A model generated the notes under the pieces. The model saw only the letters and a program-made list of their open reading frames with translations. It had not been told where the DNA came from and searched no databases. Made by a program: the position numbers and the translations under genes. A stretch of DNA of 64,000 bases from Paenibacillus sp. sptzw28 (lineage in GTDB: Bacteria; Bacillota; Bacilli; Paenibacillales; Paenibacillaceae). This document shows positions 44,846 to 52,511 of this stretch, one piece after another. Position 1 is the first letter of the stretch; each line of letters begins with the position of its first letter. Location: contig NZ_CP080545.1 in the NCBI RefSeq assembly GCF_019550795.1, positions 4,994,001 to 5,058,000 of the forward strand, read 5' to 3'.

Positions 44846-45156
44846 AGCCATATCATTCATACGATAAATGAATGAATGATATCAATCGCTCCGAAAGGGG
44901 ATAGTCCAATGGAGAAGGTAAGCGAAGCATGTCCCCATGATTAATCATGGAAAGGAGTAAGCAGGCGGAATACTTGCTTTCGGGACATGTGGGGAAACCG
45001 GTTGTAGATTTCCATCTTACGATGAAAATAAGCATTAAATCTTTATCAATCTGCAACGGAAGTTGTTAGAATGGAGTGTGCAGGCAACAATTGAATACGA
45101 GTAAACTGAAAGGATAGAGATTCTGGTTGTCACAGACAAGCGGAATCTCTATTTAC
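44846..45156 (+). ncRNA. Candidate free-standing structured RNA, about 300 nt
   Basis: A transcript from the promoter at 44814-44843 would begin with an 11-bp hairpin (ATATCATTCAT/ATGAATGATAT, 44850-44882). A long-range stem CATGTCCC/GGGACATG (44928-44935 with 44982-44989) encloses two hairpins, CATGATTAATCATG (44936-44949) and AAGCA/TGCTT. Small hairpins CATC/GATG and CAAC/GTTG follow, and it ends in a terminator-like stem TAGAGATTC/GAATCTCTA (45115-45151) with a weak T tract. No matching gene follows on this strand before the convergent tal gene. It contains two possible short peptides (MEKVSEACPHD from 44910, with AAAGGGG upstream, and a TTG-started one). It was not recognised as 6S, tmRNA, RNase P, SRP or a known riboswitch. 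Confidence 0.45.
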
Positions 45157-45201
45157 GTGTCTAAAGATTTGCAGGTATAAATTCAAGCCTCTAACGAATA
45201 A

Positions 45202-45240
45202 GAACAGGCCGACCCGCATGCTCCGGGCGACAGCCTGTTC
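45202..45240 (-). terminator. Terminator of transaldolase gene
   Basis: On the minus strand GAACAGGC/GCCTGTTC with an inner GC-rich extension stands 20 bases after the tal stop and is followed by TTATTC. Confidence 0.65.
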
Positions 45241-45260
45241 CGTAGGAAACGAAGATCGGT

Positions 45261-45905
45261 CTAAGCTTGCATCTTATTCCAATCGCTTAGAAATTTCTCA
45301 ATGCCGATATCGGTCAAAGGGTGCTTCCATAGCGATGGAAGGAGCGATCCCGGTATTGTGGCGATATGGCCTCCGGCAATGGCAGCCTGTTCGACATGGC
45401 CGATATTGCGTACGCTGGCCACGATGATCTCAGTCGGGAAATTGTAATTCGTAATGACGGTACGAAGTTCACGGATAAGCTCCATTCCGTCGGTCCCGAT
45501 ATCATCCAGGCGGCCTACGAATGGACTGATGAATGTCGCTCCGGCCTTAGCCGCCATTAACCCCTGCGCAACCGAGAATATGAGCGTAACGTTGGTTTTG
45601 ATTCCTCTTTGCGATAAGGCATGCGTTGCATACAAGCCGTCTTCGGTCATCGGCAGCTTGATAACTACATTTGGCGCCCACGTTGCGATATCTTCCGCTT
45701 CCCTCAGCATATCCTCGGCCTTGGTGCCGATAACCTCGGCGCTAACCGGGCCGCTGACAATCGTACAAATCTCTTGCACGACCTGTTTGAAGTCGCGGCC
45801 TTCCTTCGCGATCAGCGACGGGTTCGTCGTTACACCGTCGACCAGACCCAGCTTGACGATGCGTTTAATTTCCTCTACATTTGCCGTATCCAAAAAGAAT
45901 TTCAT
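45261..45905 (-). CDS. tal: Transaldolase, small TalC/FSA-type
   Basis: This is a class I aldolase of the non-oxidative pentose phosphate pathway, 214 residues, the compact bacterial form. Blocks: [39 protein letters not shown] with the Schiff-base Lys near residue 86, [31 protein letters not shown], and [19 protein letters not shown] precedes the ATG at 45905; the frame further upstream is not supported. It could use fructose-6-phosphate as a plain aldolase, but transaldolase activity is more usual in Bacilli. Confidence 0.92.
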   Translation of the reverse strand: MKFFLDTANVEEIKRIVKLGLVDGVTTNPSLIAKEGRDFKQVVQEICTIVSGPVSAEVIGTKAEDMLREAEDIATWAPNVVIKLPMTEDGLYATHALSQRGIKTNVTLIFSVAQGLMAAKAGATFISPFVGRLDDIGTDGMELIRELRTVITNYNFPTEIIVASVRNIGHVEQAAIAGGHIATIPGSLLPSLWKHPLTDIGIEKFLSDWNKMQA

Positions 45906-46025
45906 CGGTTTCCCTCCTAAGGTTTTCTCTACCATTTTCAAGTTTAACCTATTTTTATAAAATATCAAATCAATCGAAAGTCCTTTGCGAAAAAATAATT
46001 TCAATTGATCTTTGGATTATTTAAG

Positions 46026-46046
46026 ATTATTATCTAATTAGAATAA
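46026..46046. promoter_or_regulatory. Palindromic operator candidate between tal and the ArsR-type gene
   Basis: TCTAATTAGA (46033-46042) is a perfect 10-bp palindrome extended by ATTA/TAAT flanks, and half of it (ATCTAATT) repeats at 46048-46055. It lies 40-60 bases upstream of the ArsR-type start, a suitable place for autoregulation. Confidence 0.45.
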
Positions 46047-46083
46047 TATCTAATTCAATTTTCACAGAGGTGTGATTGCTTTG

Positions 46084-46689
46084 ATGCAGCTTGACAAAAT
46101 TGTAAATTATCACAAAGCGCTGGCGGATCCAACGCGTGTCCGGATCGTTATTTTGCTTGCCGAAGGAGAGATGACCGGCCAAACACTGGCGGAGAAGCTG
46201 TGCCTGTCGGCGGCCACGATTACGCATCATACTGCCAAGCTAAGGGCGGTCAGCCTGATCAATGAGAGGCGGGACAAGAACGCTATTTATTTCTCGCTGG
46301 ACCGTTATTTTATGAAGCAATATGCATCCGCGCTGCAGGAATTGATTTCGCGGCCGGAAGCCGAACCCGGGGAGGATTCTACGAAGGAAGGAAAAAACGA
46401 GCAGCTAAGTCAGTCGGTGATTCGAAACTTCTTCACCGCGGAAGGCAAATTGAAACACATTCCGGCGCAGCTTAAGAAGAAGCGGATCGTGCTTGAAAGC
46501 ATCGCTGAAAAATTGGAGGAAGGCAGGAAGTACACGGAAAAAGAGCTGAACGAGTTCATCAAGCAATACCACCCCGATTTCGCTACGATTCGGCGCGAAT
46601 TTATTATGCACGCTTATCTATATAGGGAGAACGATGTCTATGAGCGGAACCCGCGGAAGATGTGGGAGAAATGGGAGACTCTTGCGTAA
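46084..46689 (+). CDS. ArsR-like HTH regulator with DUF2087 domain
   Basis: This is a 201-residue two-domain protein. Residues 1-85 are a winged helix of the ArsR type (YHKALADPTRVRIVILLAEG, then TGQTLAEKLCLSAATITHH as the recognition helix). There is no metal-binding cysteine cluster. A Glu/Lys-rich linker leads to a DUF2087 domain (FFTAEGKLKHIPAQLKKKRI, YTEKELNEFIKQYHPDFATI, RREFIMHAYLYRENDVY). AGAGGTG precedes the start; ATG at 46084 is taken, but the TTG just before it also fits. What it senses is unknown. Confidence 0.86.
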   Translation: MQLDKIVNYHKALADPTRVRIVILLAEGEMTGQTLAEKLCLSAATITHHTAKLRAVSLINERRDKNAIYFSLDRYFMKQYASALQELISRPEAEPGEDSTKEGKNEQLSQSVIRNFFTAEGKLKHIPAQLKKKRIVLESIAEKLEEGRKYTEKELNEFIKQYHPDFATIRREFIMHAYLYRENDVYERNPRKMWEKWETLA

Positions 46690-46780
46690 CCGGTCGATAC
46701 GGCGGGCGGCGGAGCAAGGCTGCCCTGCTCACTAACCATTAGCGGCAGGCTCTTCGCGATTGGCGATAATTTACCCTGCA

Positions 46781-46826
46781 CGACAGAGAACGCGCCTTGG
46801 CGGTGGCGCGTTCTCTGTCGTTTAAT
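46781..46826. terminator. Bidirectional terminator between ArsR-DUF2087 gene and cadA
   Basis: A perfect 16-bp stem CGACAGAGAACGCGCC/GGCGCGTTCTCTGTCG (46781-46796 with 46805-46820) with an eight-base loop, followed by TTTAATTT on the plus strand. Confidence 0.85.
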
Positions 46827-46840
46827 TTGGTTAGGCCGTC

Positions 46841-48985
46841 TCAGCCGTCTTTTCTTCCGAGCAGACGCAGCGCATTCAACGTTACGATAAGCGTTGCCCC
46901 CATATCGGCGAAAATCGCCATCCAGAGCGTGAGCCAGCCGGGGACGGCGAGCAGCAGCGCCGCCGCTTTGAGTCCGAATGCGATGCCGATATTTTCGCGG
47001 ATTACGCGCAGCGTGCGCCGGCTGAGCCGGATCAGGAACGGCAGCTTCGTCAGACTGCCGCCCATCAGCACGATGTCGGCTGTCTCCATTGCCGCATCCG
47101 AGCCTGCGCCCCCGATGGCGATGCCGATATCGGCTGCAGCCAAGGCCGGCGCATCGTTGACGCCGTCGCCGATCATAGCGACGGAGTGTCCTTCCTGCCG
47201 CCAGCTCCGCACGGCGGCCAGCTTCTGCTCCGGCAGCAGCGCGGCGCGCACGTCGGAGATGCCCGCCTGAGCGGCGATCACCTGCGCCGTTGCGGCGTGG
47301 TCGCCGGTCAGCATCGCTGTATGCAAGATACCGAGCCCGGCCAGCTGCCGCACAGTTTCCGCGCTGCTCGCACGCACCGTGTCGGAGATGCCGAACAATG
47401 CCACGGCGGCGGTATCGCTGGCGAGCGCGACCACGGTCTTGCCTTCGCGCTGAAGCCGCTCGGCCGCTTCAAGCACAGGCTTCGCCTTATGGTCCGGCAG
47501 CTTCTCCATTGCCCAAGCAGGCTTGCCTATCCGGTATCCGGCACCGTTGACTGTCGCCTGCAGACCATATCCCGTCGCCGAGACAATGCCGGCAGTCTCC
47601 GGCAAAGCCAGCTCCCGCGCTGAAGCTGCCTGCACCAGCGCGTGACCAAGCGGGTGTGCAGAGCCTGATTCCATTGCCGCAGCAATGGTCAGACTTTCCG
47701 CTTCGCCGCGGTCCCCGAGCGTCAAGATATCCGTGACGCACGGCTTGCCTTCGGTCAGCGTTCCGGTCTTGTCGAAGGCAATTACGGACAGCTTGGCAGC
47801 CGCTTCCACATACGCGCCTCCTTTGATCAAGACGCCATTTCTTGCGGCTTTTCCGATCGCCGTCACAATCGCAACCGGCGTTGAAATGACCAAGGCGCAC
47901 GGACAACCCACTACCAGCACCGCAAGCGCGCTGTAAACTGAAGCCAGCCATTCCGCCCCGAGGAAAAGCGGCGGAATTACCGCTAGGCCGAAAGCAAACA
48001 CCATAATTCCCGGCGTGTACCACCGCGCGAAACGGTCGACAAGCTGCTGCGAGGGCGCGCGCTCCTCCTGTGCATCTTCAACCAGATGAATAATACGCGC
48101 CAGCGTCGTATCATTCGCTTTCCTTGTGGTGCGAACCTCCAGCAGTCCCTCCCCGTTCAGCGTTCCGGCGAAAACATCGCTCCCGGGACTTTTCTCTACC
48201 GGCATCGATTCCCCGGTAATAGCGGCCTGCACGACCCCCGACACCCCTGCAAGCACAACTCCGTCGATCGGTACGCTCTGCCCCGGCTTTACAATAACCG
48301 TATCGCCCGGCGCAAGATCCGCGACGGCAGCCGTAAATGTTCTTCCATCCGCCCCCCGGACTACAGCCGTCTTGGGCTTGAGATCCATCAGGGATGAAAT
48401 CGATTTGCGCGCCCGCTCCATCGCATGCGATTCAAGCGCTTCGCTTATCGCGAAGAGAAGCACGACCGTCGCCGCCTCCCCCCATTGGCCGATCACGGCA
48501 GCGCCGATAATGGCGATTGTCATCAGCGTGTTCATCTCAAAGCGCAATACAATCAAATTGGCCAGCCCTTTGCGGAACAGCGGGTATCCGCCGACAAGGG
48601 CGGCAGCCGCATAAACCGCATTTGCCGCAAGCGGCTGTCCGGGCGCTGTAAACCCAAGCGCGACGCCTGCCGCGATCAGCAGTGCCGATGCAACCGCCAG
48701 CAGCGTCTCCCGGCTTATTGATGAGAGGAGGGAATCCCCCTTTTCTTTCCCTCCGGAGGGAAGCTCGGCATTCTCGGGAATCAGCCGCAGCCCATCGAAC
48801 TCGCCCGCTTTTTCCAGTTCTGCAAATGCAGTTTCCCCGTATACCGTTATTTTGGCCGCGCCAAAATTAACCTTTGCATCGAGAACGCCGGGCAGCTCCT
48901 TCACCTTCTTCTCGAATGAACCGGCGCACCCCGCGCATGTCATCCCCTGCACACGGTACACATTCCTGACGGTCTCATTGGTCAT
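46841..48985 (-). CDS. cadA: Zn/Cd/Pb-exporting P1B-type ATPase
   Basis: This is a 714-residue heavy-metal pump. An N-terminal HMA domain carries GMTCAGC near residue 14. The core shows TGESMPVEK, the intramembrane VVGCPCALVIS, the phosphorylated Asp in DKTGTLTEG, SAHPLGHAL with the HP signature, and MIGDGVNDAPALAAADIG. In the last helices FGLKAAALLL and FADMGATLIVTLNALRLL carry the Lys and Asp that define the Zn/Cd/Pb subgroup (P1B-2). GAGGAGG is upstream of the ATG. It overlaps cadC by 11 bases and is therefore coexpressed with that repressor. Confidence 0.94.
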   Translation of the reverse strand: MTNETVRNVYRVQGMTCAGCAGSFEKKVKELPGVLDAKVNFGAAKITVYGETAFAELEKAGEFDGLRLIPENAELPSGGKEKGDSLLSSISRETLLAVASALLIAAGVALGFTAPGQPLAANAVYAAAALVGGYPLFRKGLANLIVLRFEMNTLMTIAIIGAAVIGQWGEAATVVLLFAISEALESHAMERARKSISSLMDLKPKTAVVRGADGRTFTAAVADLAPGDTVIVKPGQSVPIDGVVLAGVSGVVQAAITGESMPVEKSPGSDVFAGTLNGEGLLEVRTTRKANDTTLARIIHLVEDAQEERAPSQQLVDRFARWYTPGIMVFAFGLAVIPPLFLGAEWLASVYSALAVLVVGCPCALVISTPVAIVTAIGKAARNGVLIKGGAYVEAAAKLSVIAFDKTGTLTEGKPCVTDILTLGDRGEAESLTIAAAMESGSAHPLGHALVQAASARELALPETAGIVSATGYGLQATVNGAGYRIGKPAWAMEKLPDHKAKPVLEAAERLQREGKTVVALASDTAAVALFGISDTVRASSAETVRQLAGLGILHTAMLTGDHAATAQVIAAQAGISDVRAALLPEQKLAAVRSWRQEGHSVAMIGDGVNDAPALAAADIGIAIGGAGSDAAMETADIVLMGGSLTKLPFLIRLSRRTLRVIRENIGIAFGLKAAALLLAVPGWLTLWMAIFADMGATLIVTLNALRLLGRKDG

Positions 48986-49367
48986 GGTCCCAGGCCTCCT
49001 CGCTGTGAATAAGCGCCGTCATAATAAGCTGCTTCACGTGGTCATCGTCGAGCGAGTAGAAAACAAGCTTGCCTTCCTTTCGTGATTTGGCCAGGCCAAG
49101 CTGCTTGAGCAGCCTTAAATGATGCGAAGCCGTCGCGGTGCTTGAGCCGATAATCGCTGCAGCGTCACAAACGCACAACTGATCCTCGACGCATAGAGAA
49201 TATGCGATCTTGAGCCTCGTCTCATCAGACAGCGCCTTGAAAATAGCTGCCGCAGCGGACAGCTCCCGGCTGTCGACAGCCAATCTGGCACGCCCAACCT
49301 TCTCCTCGTCAATACAAACGATTTCACAGGACGTATCCGTCTCCGCCAATTCCTTCAGCCGCGTCAT
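48975..49367 (-). CDS. cadC: CadC-type ArsR metal-sensing repressor
   Basis: This is a 130-residue winged-helix repressor. The metal site is recognisable: SCEIVCIDEEKV at the N-terminus and ELSAAAAIFKALSDETRLKI, then QLCVCDAAAIIG, which is the alpha-3 CxC (ELCVCD type) site of CadC. The recognition helix is SSTATASHHLRLLKQLGL. The ATG at 49367 has GGAG nine bases upstream; an earlier ATG is too close to it. It precedes cadA in one operon and should repress it by binding the two inverted repeats at 49401-49463, with release by Cd, Pb or Zn. Confidence 0.92.
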   Translation of the reverse strand: MTRLKELAETDTSCEIVCIDEEKVGRARLAVDSRELSAAAAIFKALSDETRLKIAYSLCVEDQLCVCDAAAIIGSSTATASHHLRLLKQLGLAKSRKEGKLVFYSLDDDHVKQLIMTALIHSEEAWDHDQ

Positions 49368-49400
49368 CCTTATCATCTCCACCCTATATAGAACGATATC

Positions 49401-49463
49401 ATTCAAATATCCATTTGAATATATTATATGCATTTACTCAAAAACAGTCAAACGGTTGTTTGA
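49401..49463 (-). promoter_or_regulatory. cadC-cadA promoter with two CadC-type operators
   Basis: On the minus strand TTGACT (49446-49451), 17 bases and a perfect TATAAT (49423-49428) form a strong promoter. One operator, ATTCAAAT-N4-ATTTGAAT (49401-49420), lies over the start site. The other, TCAAAC-N4-GTTTGA (49448-49463), covers the -35. Both match the TCAAAT-ATTTGA pattern known from CadC operators. Confidence 0.85.
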
Positions 49464-49637
49464 ATGTTCATTACTGGTCCCTGCCTCCGTCTCCCCGGAT
49501 CCAGCCTCTCGCTCCCGCCACTTACCGTGTACCTTCTTCATCGCTATTTATTATGTGCAAATATTGTCGTCGTGTTCCCGCTTACCGACCCTTAAATCCA
49601 TTTCCGTGCAGGCTGCAGCACCGGCAGCCCGCGCATT

Positions 49638-49684
49638 AATAGAAAGAGCTGCCCCCAAGTCACATTGAATGACTTAAGGACAGC
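49638..49684 (-). terminator. Terminator downstream of the Ctp protease gene
   Basis: On the minus strand GCTGTCCTTAAGTCA pairs with TGACTTGGGGGCAGC (small mismatches) around a seven-base loop and is followed by TCTTTCTATT. It lies about 170 bases after the protease stop. Confidence 0.72.
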
Positions 49685-49711
49685 CCTGCTTTCGTTCACT
49701 ATTCGCTTCAT

Positions 49712-49798
49712 TTTTCTTACTGAAGGTCACTGGCTGCATTTTTACTTGCTGACGGTCACCGGCTTCGTTTTTACTCGCTGACGGTCACTTGGTCGGTT
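49712..49798. repeat. Three 29-bp degenerate tandem repeats
   Basis: Units start at 49712, 49741 and 49770 and share TTAC...CTGA.GGTCAC.GG. A fourth, more degenerate piece (CGACCGGTCAAC) follows. They lie between the Ctp protease stop and its terminator, in what would be its 3' untranslated region. Confidence 0.75.
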
Positions 49799-49853
49799 TT
49801 ACGACCGGTCAACTATTGGTTCGTCTTCTTGCTGCCGGAACTACCGATTCGTC

Positions 49854-51287
49854 TTACTTACTGCCCGCCTCTGCCGCTTCAAGCAGCTCCAGCGCTTTAT
49901 TCCGCTGCGGGTCTTCCTTGCCAAACTTCTCGCTCAATCGCAGCGTAATCCGGTAAGCCGTCTTATCGTTCATTATACCGGTAACCGGAAGCGCTTCGCC
50001 GCGCTGGAATGCTTTGACGGCGTCCGTCGTTTGCTCATCGTAGATGCCTGCTTCATCGCGGATGCTGTAACCGAGCGCCTGCAGCATTTGCTGCGCGGTC
50101 TGAACCTTGTCGCCATAATCGCCCGTCTTCAGCTGCAGGCCAGCCGGAAGCCTTGGCAGCAGCGCATATGCCGGGGTAGCGACAGGCACTGTCGGCTTAA
50201 TGCCTTTCTTGTGGATCCATTGACCGTCGGGAGAGCGCCACTGCGCTTCCGTCAGCTTGAGCACTGAACCGTCGTTCATCTGCCTGAAGTTCTGTACGAT
50301 CCCTTTGCCGAACGTCTTCTGTCCCACGACAACCGCTTTGGCAGTCGTCTTGAGCGCAGCGGTAAGCACTTCGGCAGAGCTGGCCGTATGATCATCCACG
50401 AGGATGGCGATCGGCAGCTTCCAAGGCGTCTTCTGCTCCGATTTGTTCGTAATCACTTTGCTCTCGCCTTTGTAGACGACTTGAACGATGGTATCCCCTT
50501 TAGGTACAAACCGGTTTGCGATTTCGATGGTCGGCTCGAGCAGCCCGCCCGGATTGCCGCGCAGATCAATCAGCAGCGCCTTCATGCCCTCCCCCAGCAG
50601 CGTATCGACGGCGCGGTTAAATTCCTCCGCCGTTTTGTCCGCAAAGCGCGTAACGACAATTTCGCCGACCTTCCCTTCCTTCATACCGAAAGTGACCGTC
50701 GTAATCGGCACATCTCCGCGGGTGACGGGAATTTCGAGCGGCTCGCCCGACCCTTGGCGGCGGATGGACAGCTTAACGATCGTCCCCGTCTTACCCTGCA
50801 CCAGCTGCTTCAGCTCGGTTAACGTTATGCCCTTTGCCGATTTCCCGTCAACCGCCATAAAAACATCTCCGGACCGCAGGCCCGCTTTTTCCGCGGGAGC
50901 GCCTTTAATCGTGCTCTCAATGATAAATTCCCCGTCCTGCTCGCGAATATTAACACCAATTCCGACAAAATGATCGTCGTACGATTGTACGTACTGCTCG
51001 CCGGCAGCGCCGGATAAGTAGACCGAGTAAGGATCGTCAAGCGATGCGACCATTCCTTCAGTCGCTCCGTTAACAAGCGACTTCGACTCAGCTCCGTTCA
51101 AATAGTTATCCATAATTTCATTATAAGCGTATGATAAATTACCGAACGCAGGCTCTTTCATAATCGGATATTGCAAAATCATCGATACCCTGCCCCCGAC
51201 AAATCCGATTACGCACACCGCGACCACTACTACGACAAAGGTAACTCTACGCCGCTGTTTTACCGCATTTTGGCCATACATACTCAT
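49854..51287 (-). CDS. C-terminal processing peptidase (CtpA/CtpB family, S41)
   Basis: This is a membrane-anchored serine protease of about 477 residues. One N-terminal helix (VTFVVVVVAVCVIGFVGG) leads to the helical N-domain. A PDZ domain follows (FVGIGVNIREQDGEFIIE, GAPAEKAGLRSGDVFMAVDG), then the S41 protease core. The catalytic Ser is in DDHTASSAEVLTAAL and the Lys in GQKTFGKGIVQNF. A C-terminal peptidoglycan-binding repeat ends the chain (LKTGDYGDKVQTAQQMLQAL). GGAG stands eight bases before the ATG at 51287. Such enzymes process sporulation or envelope proteins in Bacilli. Confidence 0.92.
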   Translation of the reverse strand: MSMYGQNAVKQRRRVTFVVVVVAVCVIGFVGGRVSMILQYPIMKEPAFGNLSYAYNEIMDNYLNGAESKSLVNGATEGMVASLDDPYSVYLSGAAGEQYVQSYDDHFVGIGVNIREQDGEFIIESTIKGAPAEKAGLRSGDVFMAVDGKSAKGITLTELKQLVQGKTGTIVKLSIRRQGSGEPLEIPVTRGDVPITTVTFGMKEGKVGEIVVTRFADKTAEEFNRAVDTLLGEGMKALLIDLRGNPGGLLEPTIEIANRFVPKGDTIVQVVYKGESKVITNKSEQKTPWKLPIAILVDDHTASSAEVLTAALKTTAKAVVVGQKTFGKGIVQNFRQMNDGSVLKLTEAQWRSPDGQWIHKKGIKPTVPVATPAYALLPRLPAGLQLKTGDYGDKVQTAQQMLQALGYSIRDEAGIYDEQTTDAVKAFQRGEALPVTGIMNDKTAYRITLRLSEKFGKEDPQRNKALELLEAAEAGSK

Positions 51288-51552
51288 GTCCATCTCTCCG
51301 TTCTCTGCCGCAATGAATCTTTTACTCACTTTATCTTATTCCGGCATATGCCGCAAGCCTGCGCAGGCGGCCTTAATTCTTGTCCGATCATCAACGGTTC
51401 ACTCGCAGCAAACCGCTCATGACCGGGAGGTACGTAATTACATGCCTTTCGCTGCCGGACCGGAATGCATGGCAAATAACGCTTGTCCGCTCTTCCGATT
51501 TCCGCTACAATCAATGCAAACATAAGAGATAGAAGGAGCGGGAGAAACCGAT

Positions 51553-52353
51553 ATGTACAAATTGATTGCCATCGACATTGACGACACTTTATTGACCGAC
51601 GAACTTACAGTAACACCAGGTACGAAAGAGGCGCTTGCCGAAGCGATTGCACAGGGTGTATTCGTTACGCTTGCGACTGGACGGATGTTTCCATCCGCCA
51701 AGAAGATCGCCAAGCAGGTTGAATTGAATGTGCCGATCATTACGTACCAAGGCTCGCTTGTAAAGACTCTGCTGGACGAGCAGGTGCTGTATGAACGGAG
51801 CGTTCCGAAGGATGCGGCAAAGCAGTTGTTTGATTTTTGCAAAGAACGCGGGCTTCATGTTCAAATGTACGTAAACGATGTTCTTTATGTACAGCAGGAC
51901 ACGGAGAAAGCACGGGGTTACGCAGCGTTATCGAAAATTCCATTCGTTGTCGAGCCCGACTTCAACAAGCTGACCGACAAGCCTTCCACGAAAATGCTTA
52001 TTATAGACGAGCCCGCTTACCTGGATGAGATTGCAGAGCAGCTCGCGCCTCTAATCGGCGATCGTGTACACATTACCAAATCCAAACCTCATTACCTTGA
52101 ATTTACGCATAAGGAAGGCACCAAAGGCCACGCGATTGCATTTATGGCCGAGCATATCGGTTGTACGATGGATGAAGTAATCGCCATCGGAGATTCCTGG
52201 AACGATCACGAGATGATCGAAGCTGCGGGCCTGGGTGTCGCCATGGAGAATGCCCTTCCGAAGCTTAAGGAAATCGCTCAATTCGTGACCAAATCCAATA
52301 ACGAAGAAGGCGTTCGCCACGTCATTGAGAAGTTTATTCTTAATAAAGCGTAG
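51553..52353 (+). CDS. Cof-type HAD-IIB family phosphatase
   Basis: This is a 266-residue haloacid-dehalogenase phosphatase with a C2B cap. Motif I is AIDIDDTLLTD (nucleophile and general acid Asp), motif II is TLATGRM, motif III includes the Lys in KGHAIAFMAEH, and motif IV is AIGDSWNDHEMIEAAG. It matches YwpJ/YxeH/YidA-type sugar-phosphate phosphatases; the real substrate is not predictable. An AGGAG-type site precedes the ATG. Confidence 0.93.
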   Translation: MYKLIAIDIDDTLLTDELTVTPGTKEALAEAIAQGVFVTLATGRMFPSAKKIAKQVELNVPIITYQGSLVKTLLDEQVLYERSVPKDAAKQLFDFCKERGLHVQMYVNDVLYVQQDTEKARGYAALSKIPFVVEPDFNKLTDKPSTKMLIIDEPAYLDEIAEQLAPLIGDRVHITKSKPHYLEFTHKEGTKGHAIAFMAEHIGCTMDEVIAIGDSWNDHEMIEAAGLGVAMENALPKLKEIAQFVTKSNNEEGVRHVIEKFILNKA

Positions 52354-52364
52354 CACAATAATTA

Positions 52365-52413
52365 AGAAGGACTGAGTCCGAAGTGAATTATCGCTTCAGG
52401 CTCAGTCCTTCTT
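52365..52413. terminator. Terminator after HAD gene
   Basis: AGAAGGACTGAG pairs with CTCAGTCCTTCT, with an inner GAAG/CTTC stem; T and A runs on both sides allow use in either direction. Confidence 0.85.
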
Positions 52414-52455
52414 CTCTGCAACCCTGCATGTTTGCGGAACGGGGCTGTTTGCTCC

Positions 52456-52506
52456 AAAAAAAGGCCTGCTCCTCGCCGCCTCAGCGGCGGAAGGGCAGGC
52501 CTTTCG
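52456..52506 (-). terminator. Terminator of the Ig-repeat protein gene
   Basis: On the minus strand GGCCTGC and GCAGGCC enclose a second GCCGCC-type hairpin, followed by seven T residues, right behind the stop at 52512. Confidence 0.88.
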
Positions 52507-52511
52507 ACTTG

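Noticed and set aside
44890..44990. Group I intron core, from the string GATAGTCC
   Set aside because: The matching R element (CAGAGACTA-type) and the ordered P/Q/R/S elements are missing, and there is no split gene around it.
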